Assembly (NCBI RefSeq): GCF_000161455.1
Contig: NZ_CM000745.1
Span: forward strand, 793,326-857,325
Reading direction: 5' to 3'
DNA: 64,000 nucleotides
Source: Bacillus pseudomycoides DSM 12442
GTDB lineage: Bacteria > Bacillota > Bacilli > Bacillales > Bacillaceae_G
A model generated the notes under the pieces. That model was not told the origin of the DNA. It saw nothing but the letters and a program-made list of their open reading frames with translations, and made no database searches. A program made the position numbers and the translations under genes. Below, in pieces: positions 24,562-33,748 of the stretch. The first letter of the stretch is position 1; every line of letters starts with the position of its first letter.

Positions 24562-26103
24562 TCATAGTTTTGATGTGCTAATTTGCCCTTGATCATTTAT
24601 ACTCAATCTCCATTTTGTTCCATTTGGAGAAGTCAACGTCACAGCATTCCCTTTTTGAAATTCTAAATCTCCATATAATGTACCACCAGTAGTTGGCAAC
24701 CATGAGGAGCCATGCTGTAAAGATGATTTTGCGAATATTCGATTTATCCGAAAACGTTTGTGATCTTGTGTATATCCGCTTAGTGTTAGTTTAACTTTAT
24801 ACAACATAGCTGACCTTACTTCTGAAATCACAGTGTCTCCGACATTAAACTGGAGATCTTTAGCCACCTCCCATGGTCCATTTAGGCTCTGTTGATATTC
24901 AATTAAAATACGACTTGGGCTTTCATTCCATCCAAAATAGATACCGATGCAATTAAGCATGTTAATAGGCTGCTTAGAAAAATCTAACTCGATTACAATT
25001 GGCTGATTGCTAGGAACATCCACGTAATTTACACTTTGCTCATCGAGTAAGTTAAAACAATTATTAATATGTCCTCCATAGGGGGCTTTTCCAGAAAGTT
25101 GGCGCACTGCGTAGCGAATATTTGCATTTACTAATATATCATCTTGATTCCCAACTAGATGTGCTTTTCCTAATGCAAGAGGAGGATATATAGGAAGGGA
25201 TTCTTCATGTGGTGAGGTACATTGATTGTATAGGCCACGATCGAGAATAGATGTGGAAACTTGATTTGAGAATAGGTGGTTATGATGAGAAATGGAAGAG
25301 AATTCGATAACGAGTGGAGGAGCATCCATACGAAAGACGTCCCATATCACTCCTTCAAACATATTATAGGCGCCTGAACATCGGATTACCTTTTTTGTTT
25401 GTTTCCGGCATTGAACTTGGATTCCCGTAAAGGTGTTCCCTGAAATTTCGTAAGGTAATGCACTATTTCCTATAATCTCGATACCATACTGACAACCATC
25501 TATAAAAATAGAATGGAAGGAGTTTGCATTAATCCAACAAGGATTGTTTATATCCGCAAGCTTTTCTGTTTTTAAATAGATAGCCGTATTAAAGTTTGTG
25601 ATTTGGATTGAGTATGCCTGAAAGAAACTTATGAAATCCCATGCCTTTTTACAGGATAAATGAATTGCGATACCTTGGTAAGTTGTTGTACGGTTTATAA
25701 TATTGATATTTGATATAGAAGTATGATTAGGAATTTCTATTTGTTGGGCACCAGAAAGATAAAGAACGGATGAGTTAAAGCTATTATCCACGATTTCAAT
25801 GGAACCACCAGAGATTAAAGTGTTTTTTTGAAGTTCAAACACTTGGAAATTCCCTTTGACGATTAATGTCACAGTGGGATCCATTTCAAGATGTACATTT
25901 GACTTAATAACAATAGGAGAGGATATAGTATATTGTTTCTTCCCGGTGATAACAACTTTGGAATAATTGTTGGCCGCGCAATAATTAATGGCTTCTTGAA
26001 TAGCTTGGGAATTATCGAGTAAATCTGGACTGGCACCAAAACAATCAATATTAACAACACTTTGATTTTGGCAGTCTTCAGCAAAATTAAGAGGTTCTGT
26101 CAA
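24562..26103 (-). CDS. Beta-helix protein with extra C-terminal domain, exopolysaccharide-associated
   Basis: 513 residues from a TTG start with a strong AGGAGTG site. Residues 15-300 form a beta-helix paralogous to the protein at 23393. Residues about 310-450 look like a separate beta-sandwich module, and the end (GGTLYGDLEFQKGNAVTLTSPNGTKWRLSIND) resembles the collar or attachment part of phage tail-spike proteins. There is no signal peptide or membrane segment, which is odd for a protein acting on surface polysaccharide. It may leave by another route or remain inside. It lies just below the glycosyltransferase gene but beyond a terminator, so it has its own promoter. Function unproven. Confidence 0.65.
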   Translation of the reverse strand: MTEPLNFAEDCQNQSVVNIDCFGASPDLLDNSQAIQEAINYCAANNYSKVVITGKKQYTISSPIVIKSNVHLEMDPTVTLIVKGNFQVFELQKNTLISGGSIEIVDNSFNSSVLYLSGAQQIEIPNHTSISNINIINRTTTYQGIAIHLSCKKAWDFISFFQAYSIQITNFNTAIYLKTEKLADINNPCWINANSFHSIFIDGCQYGIEIIGNSALPYEISGNTFTGIQVQCRKQTKKVIRCSGAYNMFEGVIWDVFRMDAPPLVIEFSSISHHNHLFSNQVSTSILDRGLYNQCTSPHEESLPIYPPLALGKAHLVGNQDDILVNANIRYAVRQLSGKAPYGGHINNCFNLLDEQSVNYVDVPSNQPIVIELDFSKQPINMLNCIGIYFGWNESPSRILIEYQQSLNGPWEVAKDLQFNVGDTVISEVRSAMLYKVKLTLSGYTQDHKRFRINRIFAKSSLQHGSSWLPTTGGTLYGDLEFQKGNAVTLTSPNGTKWRLSINDQGQISTSKL

Positions 26104-26172
26104 CTTATAACACTCCTTATATAGTGGGATATTATATAATATGTATGTTTAAAAAAATGCACATGTATAAAA

Positions 26173-26206
26173 GAAAAAAACAAACGATGCCCTCGTTTGT
26201 TTTTTA
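26173..26206 (-). terminator. Terminator of the exopolysaccharide operon
   Basis: CAAACGA-5-TCGTTTG flanked by A and T runs gives a strong stem overlapping the stop codon of the last glycosyltransferase on the minus strand. Confidence 0.8.
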
Positions 26207-27253
26207 ATATTGATAGGTTTCAAGCGTAGAATGAATCATGTTTGAGAGGGAAAAGGATTTTTCTACTTTTTCTCTTGCCGCTTTTCCTAAACATTTTCTT
26301 AAGTCTTGATTGTCATGAAGTAACTGGATTTTCTTTGCAAATTCTTTTTCAGAATGATGGGAAATGAGAATTCCGGTTTCATCATCTATAATGGCTTCTT
26401 GGATACCGCCAACATCTACAGAAATAATAGGCGTTCCAGAAGCCATTGCTTCAAGGACTACCATTGGAAACACTTCTCTTAGGGACGTTAGAAGCAGCAG
26501 GTCCATATTGCAAATAAATTCATATGGATTAGATATATTACCTAAAAGCGTCACCTTATGATTTAACTTGAAATCACGAATCATTTTTTCAATAAAGTCC
26601 CGTTCAGGTCCATCTCCAGCAATATAAAACATTACGTTACGTACATCTTTTAACTCATTTGCAATTTTTAAAAAAAGTTCATGGTTTTTCTCTTTTGATA
26701 ATCGGGCTAAAATTCCGATATTGAGGGTTTCTTTAGGTTGTATTTGTTGAAAAGAAAAATGTTTTACATCAACACCATTGTAAATCGTTCGGATAAGGTC
26801 TTTTCTTATACCCAATTGCAGTAATCTCTCTTTCTCGAAGTTACTCACGGCGATAATTTGATTAACATGTTGATTTAACACTTTTTTAAATAGCGCGGGA
26901 AACTTTTTTTCAAGTATTGTAACATTATGTTTTGTATAAATGAGCTTAATTCTTTTTTTCGTGATTTTTTTAATTACGATAGAATACAGTAACATTCTGA
27001 AACTATTTGCATGGATAACATCAATGTCCAATTTCATCACTTGTTTACTTAATGTATAGAGGTTAGCAGGATGATTTTTTAAACTTAAAGGAATAAAATG
27101 ATGCTTATTATGAATTTGATGATACAACTCACCTGTGGCAGCTGCTGAATAAAACGTCATATTTTCATCTTTGAGATGGTTTTCTAATTTGCAAAAATAC
27201 ATCTCAGCGCCACCTGTTATGAGTTTATCGGTTAATAGTAGAATATTGTTCAT
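26204..27253 (-). CDS. Glycosyltransferase family 4 (exopolysaccharide)
   Basis: 349 residues with the GT-B fold of GT4 enzymes. The N-terminal acceptor half begins ILLLTDKLITGGAEMYF (the GGAE loop). The C-terminal donor half has IYNGVDVKHF, the phosphate-binding NIGILARLSKEKNHELF, and the nucleotide-sugar motif LREVFPMVVLEAMASGTPII, with the E-x7-E pair. It is last in the minus-strand operon, only 3 bases from the GT2 gene. It would add a sugar to the lipid-linked repeat unit on the cytoplasmic face. The sugar is unknown. Confidence 0.88.
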   Translation of the reverse strand: MNNILLLTDKLITGGAEMYFCKLENHLKDENMTFYSAAATGELYHQIHNKHHFIPLSLKNHPANLYTLSKQVMKLDIDVIHANSFRMLLYSIVIKKITKKRIKLIYTKHNVTILEKKFPALFKKVLNQHVNQIIAVSNFEKERLLQLGIRKDLIRTIYNGVDVKHFSFQQIQPKETLNIGILARLSKEKNHELFLKIANELKDVRNVMFYIAGDGPERDFIEKMIRDFKLNHKVTLLGNISNPYEFICNMDLLLLTSLREVFPMVVLEAMASGTPIISVDVGGIQEAIIDDETGILISHHSEKEFAKKIQLLHDNQDLRKCLGKAAREKVEKSFSLSNMIHSTLETYQY

Positions 27254-27256
27254 TTT

Positions 27257-28060
27257 TTATTTCCCCCCACTGGTCATAGAAGGAGGTCGGTCTCCTCTGT
27301 TTTTCTTGTATGCATGATAGGCATATTGACTAAAATAAAAGTTGGTTTTTACAAAGTTTAACTTTTCTTGGTTTCGTAAGAGTTTCCAATATCGGTAGGC
27401 AGCTTTTACTTTATTCCTTGAAGTAGAGTTACTTACAATACGATATTTAGATAAAATCTTTTGTAAGCCATAGGCTTGATATCCTAGCCGTAATAATGCT
27501 AACCATAGGGCAGTATCTTCAGGCTGGATAATGGGCATTTCAATTTGTTTAAATTGATGCCTATCTAACATCACGGTTAAACAGCCAATCGTCGTATTTC
27601 CCAGCAGATATTTATAATCTACAACTTTCGGTGCATTAACTTTAATATTCATTGAATTTCCTTGTTCGTCAATTAAAGAATAAGAGGTAAAAGAAAAAGC
27701 AAGATTATCTTTTTGCATAAAAGCGACTTGTTCTTCTAGTTTGGTAGGTAACCAGAGATCATCGCTGTCTAAAAAGGCAATATAATCTCCTTGAGCTTCT
27801 TTTAATGCTATATTTCTAGCTCTAGCAGCACCAGCGTTTTGAGTTAAAGTAATAAGTTTAATTCGTGGGTCTTTTTCTATATATTGTTTGATGACATGAA
27901 CGGAGTCATCTTTCGACTTATCATCAACGATAATCATTTCCCAGTTAGCATATGATTGGTCCTGAACAGATTCAATGGTTTCTTTTATAAATGGAGAACT
28001 GTTATACGAGGGGGTTATAACGGAAACCAATGGTTCGCTATCTTTTTTGGTGTATATCAT
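27257..28060 (-). CDS. Glycosyltransferase family 2 (exopolysaccharide)
   Basis: 267 residues from the ATG at 28060, which has GAGG upstream; an in-frame ATG at 28084 lacks a site. A GT-A fold is evident: PLVSVITPSYNSSPFI, IIVDDKSKDDS, and the metal-binding DxD in FLDSDDLW. The C-terminal part is shorter than in polymerising synthases and has no transmembrane helices, so it is probably a repeat-unit glycosyltransferase. It overlaps the polymerase gene by 23 bases. Confidence 0.88.
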   Translation of the reverse strand: MIYTKKDSEPLVSVITPSYNSSPFIKETIESVQDQSYANWEMIIVDDKSKDDSVHVIKQYIEKDPRIKLITLTQNAGAARARNIALKEAQGDYIAFLDSDDLWLPTKLEEQVAFMQKDNLAFSFTSYSLIDEQGNSMNIKVNAPKVVDYKYLLGNTTIGCLTVMLDRHQFKQIEMPIIQPEDTALWLALLRLGYQAYGLQKILSKYRIVSNSTSRNKVKAAYRYWKLLRNQEKLNFVKTNFYFSQYAYHAYKKNRGDRPPSMTSGGK

Positions 28061-29258
28061 AAAAATCAGCCTCTTTTCTTTCATATACAGAAATATATTT
28101 TAAAGTAATTGCTAAAAAGGAGAAAAGCGCTTCATTAATCATGAGAGAAAGGGATACCATCTGCAATAAAAAAGCAAAAAGTGTAAGAATAATAAAGGGT
28201 TTTTCAATATGCAATTTAGTTCTAAAGAGCTTGATAATGAACAGTAATAAAAAAGAAAAGTAAAAAAGAAAACCAATAATTCCAGCCTCTACTAAGATTT
28301 CTAGATATGTATTATGGACATATAGTTTTTCATTATGTTCAAATGCGTAATAATCCGAGAAATTAAAGGCACCGATTCCCAAAAGGGGATGGGACATAAA
28401 ATAGTTAATCGCCTGTTTCCATAATTCAAATCGACCACTTCCATTATCAGAAGAAAAATCATTGATACGGCTGGAAATGATCTGATTCAAATCGATTTGA
28501 ATAAAAGAACATGCGGCGTAGATTACAACTAGGCATAACAGAGCAACAAGTATCATTTTTACCTTTTTTAGAAAATCCGCTAATATTATATACAAAATGA
28601 TAACGAGTATTAGGGCAACAATACCGCCTCGAGAAAAGGTAAGAAGGTTGGTAATTATACATAAGATAAATCCAAAGGAGTTTTTAAATCCTTTTAAGTG
28701 TGTTAAATAAAAAGAAAAAAACAATGTATTATAAAAAATGAAGATGTTTGGGTCGTCAAGTAGTCCAATTAACCTTGGATAATCTCTATCTAATAATAAT
28801 CCGTAAGAAGTAATCTCAACGCCTGTTGGGGATCCCCCGGTTATTTGTAGTCCAATTATGTACAATAACAAACTAATCATGTTAAATAGTATCCCGACAT
28901 TTGCAATGGAAGCTTCAATAGCACGAATTGAAGCTTGCTCCAGCATATATCTCATGATGAAATAGCAGATAAGGACAAGGATTACTCCTAGAATGACGCG
29001 AATACTTGATTCTGGATACTGTGAAAAAGCACCACTTAGACAATAGGTAAAATAAAATAAAAGCAATAAAATTTCATAATGATAAAGGGGACGAAAGTAA
29101 AAGTCTCGAAAATAAATACAGAAAAAAATGGCTAAAAAAATCATGTAAATTTTTAATGAAAAACCGATGGACAAATTATATTTACTAAGTGTAATAAAAA
29201 ATAACAAAAGAAAGACTTCTAAGGTAGAAGTATTTCTTTTAATTTGTAATCTTTCCAT
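28038..29258 (-). CDS. O-antigen polymerase/ligase-like membrane protein (Wzy)
   Basis: 406 residues, highly hydrophobic, with about ten to eleven transmembrane helices. A large extracellular loop includes the segment RFELWKQAINYFMSHPLLGIGAFNFSDY, then HNTYLEILVEAGIIG; the pattern (R/K)xxxW...PLxGxG and HNxYLexLvExGiiG is the Wzy_C/O-antigen ligase signature. It would join repeat units outside the membrane. It is translationally coupled on both sides: 20 bases of overlap with the flippase gene upstream and 23 with GT2 downstream. Confidence 0.87.
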   Translation of the reverse strand: MERLQIKRNTSTLEVFLLLFFITLSKYNLSIGFSLKIYMIFLAIFFCIYFRDFYFRPLYHYEILLLLFYFTYCLSGAFSQYPESSIRVILGVILVLICYFIMRYMLEQASIRAIEASIANVGILFNMISLLLYIIGLQITGGSPTGVEITSYGLLLDRDYPRLIGLLDDPNIFIFYNTLFFSFYLTHLKGFKNSFGFILCIITNLLTFSRGGIVALILVIILYIILADFLKKVKMILVALLCLVVIYAACSFIQIDLNQIISSRINDFSSDNGSGRFELWKQAINYFMSHPLLGIGAFNFSDYYAFEHNEKLYVHNTYLEILVEAGIIGFLFYFSFLLLFIIKLFRTKLHIEKPFIILTLFAFLLQMVSLSLMINEALFSFLAITLKYISVYERKEADFYDIHQKR

Positions 29259-30711
29259 TCCCTCGTTGTCTCCCGTCTTTTAAATGGTTGATATTCTGTT
29301 GTTTTTTCTTTCTTATAAAATCTTTAATCAAGTTCCGAGTAGCTTGATCAAATAGTAAAACCATCGTAGACATTAAGATAATGGTAGAGAACATGGCTAT
29401 AAAAGGAAACTTATATAATAAGTAGTGTAATAGGATAAAACTTATCGAAAAGTAGGATCCGTATGGAATAACGACTTTGGTTAATACTGTTTTTCTGATT
29501 GGATTAGCTAATATATAACCAATAAATGATACGATTTCCATCGTTAAAACAGAAAAAGCTGCCCCCGCTATTGCATAAGTAACACTCAGATAATAAAAAG
29601 ACACTAAGCCAATAGAGATGGTTATAAACTGAACAATAGTACGGCGATTTTGCATTCCTCTTGTTGTGAGACCATCAGCAATGGCGATGTTAAATCCTTG
29701 TAAGACAATAATAAAGGACAATATTTTTAAAGGTTGAACCGCAGATCCCCATTTATCTCCAAATAAAATCGTGATCAGATAGGGGGATAAGTAGAATAAA
29801 GTTATTGTCATACACATCCCAATCAAGGACATGAATTTCATTTGCAGGATATTTAATTCTGTATGTTTCTTTACCTCCCCATGACTATGATGCTTAAATA
29901 ACAGTGGGAAAAATGCGCCTGCAATAACCCCTGGTATTTGATAGAGAGCTGAGGGGATTCGGTAAGCTACTGCAAAGAGCCCAACAAGCCCTAAGGGAAG
30001 TGTTTTTTCTAATACTAATGGACCTAGTTGAGGAGTTAATATAATAAATAACCCACTAATTAAGAACGGGCTAATATTGATCAATAATTCTTTTTGAAAA
30101 GGGACTTTCCACTTAAATTCCATGTTTTTTCTGAGTAAATACAGGCAGTAAATGCCTCCAGCTAAATAAGAAAAACCATATAAAAAAGCTGTTACATGTA
30201 TATCCACTTTTAAGCTTATACACAAAATGGTTAATGTGACTAATACAATGGCTGAGAAGATTTTTATGGATGCAATAAATTGCATTCTTTCAGATAATTG
30301 AAAGTAGGTTATGCCTATGCTTTGCAGCACTAGGCCGATGATTAAAGGAATCATTAAACTATACATCATATAAAGAATTTGTTGTTCATGATAAAAGACG
30401 TGGATACCGAAAGAAAAAATAACAAATGTTAAAAGTAAACATACTACTCGAACTTTTATATAAGAAAAAAATGTAGTGCCTGGGTTTTCCTTTTTTGCTC
30501 CTTCTCGAAGGAACGTATTACTGACTCCTAAATCTGTAAAAAAATGCATGACCATGGAAAGAGCTAGTGCTACACTAAATATTCCATAGTTCTTTGAGTT
30601 AAAGTAATTTGCCAATAGTATGAGCGTACTTGCATTTAAAACATTAGCTAAAATCGTGCTGTAAAGTAAGTGGAATATATTTTTAATAATTGAGTTTGTT
30701 TTCTTATTCAC
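29239..30711 (-). CDS. Polysaccharide flippase (Wzx, MOP superfamily)
   Basis: 490 residues, 12-14 transmembrane helices, starting at a GTG preceded by GGGAGAG. The N-terminus (NIFHLLYSTILANVLNASTLILLANYF) and the segment with SVALALSMVMHFFTDLGVSN fit the polysaccharide biosynthesis (Wzx/RfbX) family, which moves undecaprenyl-linked repeat units across the membrane. It is next to the polymerase, as in standard Wzx/Wzy loci. The basic tail (IRKKKQQ) is cytoplasmic. Confidence 0.87.
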   Translation of the reverse strand: MNKKTNSIIKNIFHLLYSTILANVLNASTLILLANYFNSKNYGIFSVALALSMVMHFFTDLGVSNTFLREGAKKENPGTTFFSYIKVRVVCLLLTFVIFSFGIHVFYHEQQILYMMYSLMIPLIIGLVLQSIGITYFQLSERMQFIASIKIFSAIVLVTLTILCISLKVDIHVTAFLYGFSYLAGGIYCLYLLRKNMEFKWKVPFQKELLINISPFLISGLFIILTPQLGPLVLEKTLPLGLVGLFAVAYRIPSALYQIPGVIAGAFFPLLFKHHSHGEVKKHTELNILQMKFMSLIGMCMTITLFYLSPYLITILFGDKWGSAVQPLKILSFIIVLQGFNIAIADGLTTRGMQNRRTIVQFITISIGLVSFYYLSVTYAIAGAAFSVLTMEIVSFIGYILANPIRKTVLTKVVIPYGSYFSISFILLHYLLYKFPFIAMFSTIILMSTMVLLFDQATRNLIKDFIRKKKQQNINHLKDGRQRGNGKITN

Positions 30712-30741
30712 TTATTTCTCTCCCAATTCACAACTGTAAAG

Positions 30742-31185
30742 TCACTTAAGTACAGATGTAGGTTCTTTTCCACTAGGTAAAATAGCGTCTTTTTGCTTAA
30801 GGTAATAATCATATGTATTCGCAAGACCTTTTTTCAATGCATATATAGGTTGCCAGCCTAATTTTTGAATGCGCTTTTTATTGCAGAGCAAACTTTCTTT
30901 GACGTCACCGTCTTTTGCAGGTTGGTAAATGGGGGAAACATTTTGTACACTAATTTGCGCAGCTTGGTGAACTACAAAGTCAGGTTTAAACGCCTCTATC
31001 GCTTTTTCTAATGATCTTTCATCTTCTACGTTATCAAAGAAAGCTATACTTTTCGAATGAACATTATTTACGGATCAGGTGGATAAGTTATCATACACAG
31101 CCACTTCATAATGATTATGAATTAATTTGTCTACAATATGGGATCCGATAAATCCGAAGCCCTTCGTTACTAGCACTTTCTTCAT
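30742..31185 (-). pseudogene. UDP-glucose/UDP-GlcNAc 4-epimerase, internally deleted
   Basis: The minus frame starts MKKVLVTKGFGFIGSHIVDKL, the Rossmann N-terminus (GxxGFIGS, with one G replaced by K). It meets a TGA at the NLST-stop position, continues in the same frame to the VVHQAAQISV strand, and then jumps directly to NVSPIYQPAKDGDVKESL and a normal C-terminus. Comparison with full-length epimerases (about 310 residues) implies that some 150-180 central residues, including the YxxxK catalytic pair, are deleted. The exopolysaccharide operon has thus lost its own sugar-nucleotide epimerase. Confidence 0.85.
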
Positions 31186-31207
31186 TTTTTATTCTTCCCT
31201 TCAATAT

Positions 31208-31846
31208 TTATCTAGCTCCATTTCCAGTAAATACAATGACCAGTGTTCGACATAAAATCTTGATTTCCATAGCGAATGATCTATGCTGGATATAGTATAA
31301 GTCGAATGCTAATTTTTCTTCGGGAGTTAGATCATATCCACCATTCACTTGCGCCAATCCTGTTATTCCAGGCGTTACAAGTAAACGATGTTTAAAATTA
31401 GGCAATGACTTATCAAACCTTTTATAGAAATATTCTCTTTCAGGTCTAGGGCCAATGAGTGACATATCTCCTTTTAACACGTTAATAACTTGAGGGATTT
31501 CATCAATTCTAGTTTTTCTTATAAACGTACCTATTCTTGTAACCCTAGGGTCCTCTTTACTTGCCCACTGAGGACCGTTTTTTTCAGCATCTAAAAACAT
31601 GGAGCGTAACTTTATTAATTTGAAATCTTTTCCGTTTTTTCCTAGACGCCGTTGATAAAAGAAGGGAGAACCAGTTGATTCGATTGGGATAAGGATGCAA
31701 AAAAGAACTAAAATGGGTGATAAAAGTAACAGCATGAAAAGCGAAAAAACAAAATCTATAAGTCGTTTAACAAGAAGGTAGGATGAAGTTGATAGAGGTT
31801 TTACTTGTATTTCCACCTGTCTATCAATCTTTATTTTTGGGTCCAA
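31208..31846 (-). CDS. Initiating sugar-phosphate transferase (undecaprenyl-phosphate; EpsL/WcaJ C-terminal type)
   Basis: 212 residues from a TTG preceded by GGGGGG. One hydrophobic reentrant helix (about 25-55: LVKRLIDFVFSLFMLLLLSP) is followed by the bacterial sugar transferase domain: FKLIKLRSM, TRIGTFIRKTRIDEIPQVINVLKGDMSLIGPRPE and VTPGITGLAQVNG. This short form lacks the N-terminal membrane domain of WbaP/WcaJ and is complete for PglC/EpsL-type monotopic enzymes. It transfers the first sugar phosphate to undecaprenyl phosphate, committing the pathway. Confidence 0.9.
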   Translation of the reverse strand: MDPKIKIDRQVEIQVKPLSTSSYLLVKRLIDFVFSLFMLLLLSPILVLFCILIPIESTGSPFFYQRRLGKNGKDFKLIKLRSMFLDAEKNGPQWASKEDPRVTRIGTFIRKTRIDEIPQVINVLKGDMSLIGPRPEREYFYKRFDKSLPNFKHRLLVTPGITGLAQVNGGYDLTPEEKLAFDLYYIQHRSFAMEIKILCRTLVIVFTGNGAR

Positions 31847-31859
31847 AAGTTACCCCCCT

Positions 31860-32480
31860 TTATGAAATAATGACTGTACCGATTATTTCATGGTTGCTAT
31901 GTTCTAGTTGTTTTTTTACATTCGTAATCTTATCTAACTTATCACGGCCTTCCTGTATCACTAAAACAATCCCATCACAATGTTTTGCGAGGATTTGTGC
32001 ATCTGGTGTGTTTAGGAAATCGGATGTGTGAAACAGAATGATATCAAAATGCTCTTTCCACTCCTCAATTAGGATTGGGAAGGTCTCTAATGTTAACAAT
32101 GCCACTGGCTCATAAAGATCTTCACCTGTAGATAAACAAGATAGATAATCCGTTATTTTTATTGTAGTATCCTTATTTTGCTCTCTTAGGAGTAAGGTGG
32201 TTAGGCCAAATGAATGATCGATATTAAACACATGATGTAAAGAAGGTTGACGCAGATTCGCATCCACTACCAACACTCGTTTTCGTTGTTCTGAAAAAGC
32301 TAGGGCCAAATAAGCAGTAGCATTGGTTATATTTTGTGTTTGTGCAAGTGAAGTAATCATTAATATTGGTTTTTCCTTTTGAAGGTTCGGTTCAATATGG
32401 TTACATATGCTATAAAATCGTTCTTTGATGGTGATATCGTATGGATTAAAGAAATATTTCCTCTTAAATTTGAGGGTCAT
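31860..32480 (-). CDS. BY-kinase-like protein (CpsD/EpsB family) with degenerate nucleotide-binding motifs
   Basis: About 206 residues; an in-frame GTG at 32489 is an alternative, but AAGG spacing favours 32480. The overall order of strands matches CpsD/CapB tyrosine kinases: PILMITSLAQ, RVLVVDANLRQPSLHHVF, GLTTLLL, FDIILFHTSDFLNTPDA, CDGIVLVIQEG. However, the Walker A P-loop, normally GEGKST after the first strand, is replaced by TQNITNA without glycine or lysine. Walker A' has N in place of D (VDAN), Walker B has H in place of D (LFHTSD), and the C-terminal tyrosine cluster is absent. It is probably inactive as a kinase and may be a structural partner of the Wzz-like protein whose gene overlaps it. 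Confidence 0.82.
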   Translation of the reverse strand: MTLKFKRKYFFNPYDITIKERFYSICNHIEPNLQKEKPILMITSLAQTQNITNATAYLALAFSEQRKRVLVVDANLRQPSLHHVFNIDHSFGLTTLLLREQNKDTTIKITDYLSCLSTGEDLYEPVALLTLETFPILIEEWKEHFDIILFHTSDFLNTPDAQILAKHCDGIVLVIQEGRDKLDKITNVKKQLEHSNHEIIGTVIIS

Positions 32481-33216
32481 TATGTTCACCTTGTTTCATT
32501 GAAGATAAGCTTTTATAAGCTGTTTTTTGCTTGTTGTTTCTTTTTTTGGTATTTAAGTTCACTCTTCCTAATAATGGGAGTCCAAGATGTTCGAGTTCTC
32601 GATTGTTGTAAGTTGAATCATCAAAGTGTTCTCGTAGAATTGCCAAGCCAATTCCGACAAAAAAGCTAATTATGATTGAAATGGCTATAATGAATTTGGG
32701 TTTTGGAAAAAGCAGTTCGGCTTCTTCCGTCACCCCGGAATCACTAAGAATATTAAGGCGGTTTACATTTGCATAGTCTTTAAATTTAGATATGGATTGC
32801 TTTGCGACGGATTGTGCAATTTTTTTAGCTAATTGTGGATTAGAGTCTTTCACTGAAATCGTAATAATCTGTGAATCATTTCTGTTAGTAACGGAAACCT
32901 GTTTAAGCAAATCATAGCTTGAACGAGTTAGCTTTAACTCTTCTTTTACACCTATCATGATATATGGGCTTTTTATGATATCCATATATGAAAGAGCTAG
33001 CTGTTTGTTATCTTGTACTCTATTTACTGGATTTTCCTCTTTTTCTACGCCTAAAGATCCAGCAAGAACTTGGGTGGAGTACTGATAAATCGGTTTCATA
33101 AGGTACATGGATGAAATAATAATGAACCCGCTAGTACAAATTGTCGTAAGTATAATAATTAAGAATCGCCTTTTTAAAACTTGCATAAACTCTTTTATTT
33201 TTACTTTTTCATTCAT
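32464..33216 (-). CDS. Wzz/CpsC-type chain-length or kinase-modulator protein
   Basis: 250 residues with two transmembrane helices (about 17-40 and 172-194) framing an extracellular domain, the Wzz/YveK topology. Before the second helix lies LLFPKPKFIIAISI, the proline-rich motif of this family. A short basic cytoplasmic tail normally activates the cognate BY-kinase. It is the first gene of the exopolysaccharide operon, followed by overlap with the kinase-like gene. Since that partner lacks a P-loop, regulation by tyrosine phosphorylation is in doubt here. Confidence 0.87.
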   Translation of the reverse strand: MNEKVKIKEFMQVLKRRFLIIILTTICTSGFIIISSMYLMKPIYQYSTQVLAGSLGVEKEENPVNRVQDNKQLALSYMDIIKSPYIMIGVKEELKLTRSSYDLLKQVSVTNRNDSQIITISVKDSNPQLAKKIAQSVAKQSISKFKDYANVNRLNILSDSGVTEEAELLFPKPKFIIAISIIISFFVGIGLAILREHFDDSTYNNRELEHLGLPLLGRVNLNTKKRNNKQKTAYKSLSSMKQGEHNDPQI

Positions 33217-33748
33217 CTAGTTCACCACTTTTTCAATTTAATAGTAGAGTTTTGGCGTGATTTTCCGAATGGGAATTATCACTTTTGATTTTGAAAAGGT
33301 CCTTATAACATTTATACTAGGGTGAAAAAATTATAAACCTAGCATCTGAACAAAAATTGAACAGAATGCTTCTTCCTAAATTTTTACTATGTAGGGTATA
33401 GCCACATCGTCATCAAGCTAAGAGTGCCAAGGGGGTATATGTGAGTGTGTTTTTTGAAATTTCTATGACTACAAAAAAGGTGTACATAACAAATAAATTA
33501 ATCAAATGGCTACTTAAATAAAGAAATTGATCATTATGCTATTGTTCTTATAAATCTAAATAATAAGTGTTTTTTCTGAATATTTATGGTAATATTTTGA
33601 TATAAATTGTATTTTATTGAAAATACTAGTAATTTTTGGGTATATTTAACTTTTCGCAAATTTATTTATAAATCCATAAATGTATGAATTAAAATGTTTG
33701 GTTTTTATATGAAGCTTTATAATCTTAGCTAGTTAAAAGGAGAATATA
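33217..33748. other. Divergent promoter region with a dispersed repeat
   Basis: 530 AT-rich bases separating the exopolysaccharide operon from the AraC-type regulator. Bases 33396-33437 hold a copy (reverse orientation) of the TTAGCTTGATGG-type repeat, with GCCACATCGTCATCAAGCTA. No gene seen. Promoters of both divergent units must lie here. Confidence 0.45.
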
